Source: Candidatus Poribacteria bacterium
GTDB lineage: Bacteria; Poribacteria; WGA-4E; GCA-2687025
DNA: 6,112 nt
Assembly (NCBI GenBank): GCA_002687025.1
Contig: NYZG01000246.1
Span: 1-6,112, forward strand
Reading direction: 5' to 3'
This document shows, in pieces, positions 5,527-6,112 of the stretch. Within the stretch, counting starts at the first letter, position 1; each line of letters opens with the position of its first letter. A program made the position numbers and the translations under genes. Under the pieces are notes generated by a model. The model ran no database searches. It was not told where the DNA came from and saw only the letters and a program-made list of their open reading frames with translations.

Positions 5527-5585
5527 ACGATCAGCATCTCCTTATCCGAGGCCGCCGTTCCGACGCACGCTGCCTGCCGACCGCG

Positions 5586-6002
5586 TCATCCGTGCGCCTT
5601 CGCCGTGTCGGGCGTCTCTTCCGCCGCCGGCGCCGTCTGGCCAGGGATACGCCGCGGGGGCAGCATAGCGTCCTGCGCCTCTACGGGGAACTTCTCGATG
5701 ATCCGCAGAAGCGCCCGAGCCGCGCGATCCGGCACGAACCGCCGCTGCTCCCAGTCGCGCACCGTGCCAAGACTGAGCCCGAACGCGCAGGCGAACTCGG
5801 CCTGCGTCATGCCCAGGACTTCACGGATCTTCCTGGCGTCTGGCACGCGTCGCATGCGCGCCAACTCCTCCTCGGTCAGAGGCGGGCAATCCGGGTCGGC
5901 TTCCGCCGCGGCGCTCACTTCCTCGTCGGTCATCGGCTTCAGCCGGTCCCAGTCGCCGCGATTCGACGGTCCCTCACGCCTGGTGGCCGTAGTTTCTGAC
6001 AT
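5586..6002 (-). CDS. XRE-family antitoxin / repressor of the BrnT-type toxin
   Basis: A 138-residue protein with three parts. Residues 24-54 (MTDEEV..AAEADPD..PLTEEELARMRR) resemble the N-terminal region of BrnA-type antitoxins. Residues 56-101 are an XRE/Cro helix-turn-helix: MTQAEFACAFGLS is helix 2 and turn, LGTVRDWEQRRFVPD the recognition helix and following loop. Residues 105-138 are a Pro/Ala/Glu-rich tail, likely disordered. It is expected to bind and silence the toxin made by the gene it overlaps by 29 bases, and to repress its own operon, whose operator would lie outside the window. The toxin-first order is that of brnTA. ATG 6000-6002 is used because of this overlap; the closest purine-rich site (AAGGAAG) is about 12 bases upstream, rather far, so translational coupling to the toxin gene is likely. 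Classical BrnA has a ribbon-helix-helix instead of an XRE domain. Confidence 0.82.
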   Translation of the reverse strand: MSETTATRREGPSNRGDWDRLKPMTDEEVSAAAEADPDCPPLTEEELARMRRVPDARKIREVLGMTQAEFACAFGLSLGTVRDWEQRRFVPDRAARALLRIIEKFPVEAQDAMLPPRRIPGQTAPAAEETPDTAKAHG

Positions 6003-6112
6003 AGTATGCCGCCACTTCCTTTCGTGTCGCCCGACGGGCCGAGATGATCCACGTGACAGCGCGGCGGCGGGTGAACACCACGAACAGCAGGACGTCCCAC
6101 GCCATCCCGACG
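5974..6112 (-). CDS. brnT: BrnT-family ribonuclease toxin, N-terminus cut off by the window edge
   Basis: On the minus strand a frame is open from the window edge (first full codon 6111-6109) to TGA 5976-5974. It gives 45 residues, including VLLFVVFTRR, WIISARRATRKE and a short YYVRNYG tail. The order 'L-F-V-V-(F/Y)-T, then I-I-S-A-R-(R/K)-A-T-R-x-E' is the C-terminal signature of BrnT (DUF497) toxins, which are small RelE-fold ribonucleases of about 90-100 residues that block translation. The first half of the protein is missing here. The reading frame overlaps the antitoxin start by 29 bases, the expected layout of a coupled toxin-antitoxin operon. The RxxxR/ARRATRKE segment is the most conserved part of the family, so the call is good despite the truncation. 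Confidence 0.85.
   Translation of the reverse strand, partial: VGMAWDVLLFVVFTRRRAVTWIISARRATRKEVAAYYVRNYGHQA

Noticed and set aside
5536..5585. Separate promoter for the LamG gene (GATAAG as a -10)
   Set aside because: No acceptable -35 match at the right distance; read-through from the toxin-antitoxin genes is equally possible, so it was not listed.
5433..5999. Plus-strand frame of 188 codons antisense to the antitoxin
   Set aside because: Arg-rich shadow; the minus-strand XRE helix-turn-helix and BrnT overlap explain the region.
1..6112. CRISPR arrays, tRNA/rRNA genes, transposases, attachment sites or riboswitches
   Set aside because: None seen: no spaced direct repeats, no tRNA-like cloverleaf and no recombinase or transposase motifs; gaps between genes are all under about 140 bases.

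Overview
The window is bacterial, GC-rich (visibly well above 60%) and densely coded. It is probably chromosomal DNA from an uncultured lineage of the Poribacteria/Planctomycetes-like kind. That guess rests on gene content alone: a secreted LamG-domain protein with a C-terminal tail of a kind I associate with Poribacteria, a GH99/GH71-like secreted glycosidase, a Gfo/Idh/MocA oxidoreductase of the EAFMYR..HP subgroup, and a Tat-exported metallophosphoesterase. There is no rRNA or other marker gene, so the taxonomy is inference.

Plus-strand half (1-3467): the 3' part of a radical SAM protein (probably with a B12-binding domain upstream of the window), then a small four-helix membrane protein of an uncharacterised family. 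After a 137-base gap holding two hairpins and a weak promoter candidate comes a two-gene operon: a cytoplasmic Gfo/Idh/MocA sugar-type dehydrogenase and, 19 bases later, a GTG-started Tat-exported metallophosphoesterase. The latter most resembles the Mn-dependent ADP-ribose/CDP-alcohol diphosphatase family.

Minus-strand half (3503-6112), reading right to left: the C-terminal part of a BrnT-type toxin running off the window edge, a 29-base-overlapping XRE antitoxin whose N-terminal part resembles BrnA, a secreted LamG-domain protein, and a secreted GH99/GH71-like hydrolase 40 bases further on. The two halves converge on a 35-base gap at 3468-3502 with a hairpin over its right edge.

How it fits together: the LamG and GH99-like proteins look like a secreted pair for binding and cutting (or remodelling) a polysaccharide. 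The dehydrogenase and exported phosphoesterase may process a released sugar or nucleotide-linked compound, but no substrate can be read from sequence. The BrnT/XRE pair is a self-contained toxin-antitoxin module. I see no CRISPR array, tRNA, rRNA, transposase or phage gene. No gene-free stretch exceeds about 140 bases. The most unusual signals are the BrnA-like/XRE composite antitoxin, the export of an ADP-ribose-diphosphatase-like enzyme, and the repeated placement of stop codons at the tips of predicted hairpins.
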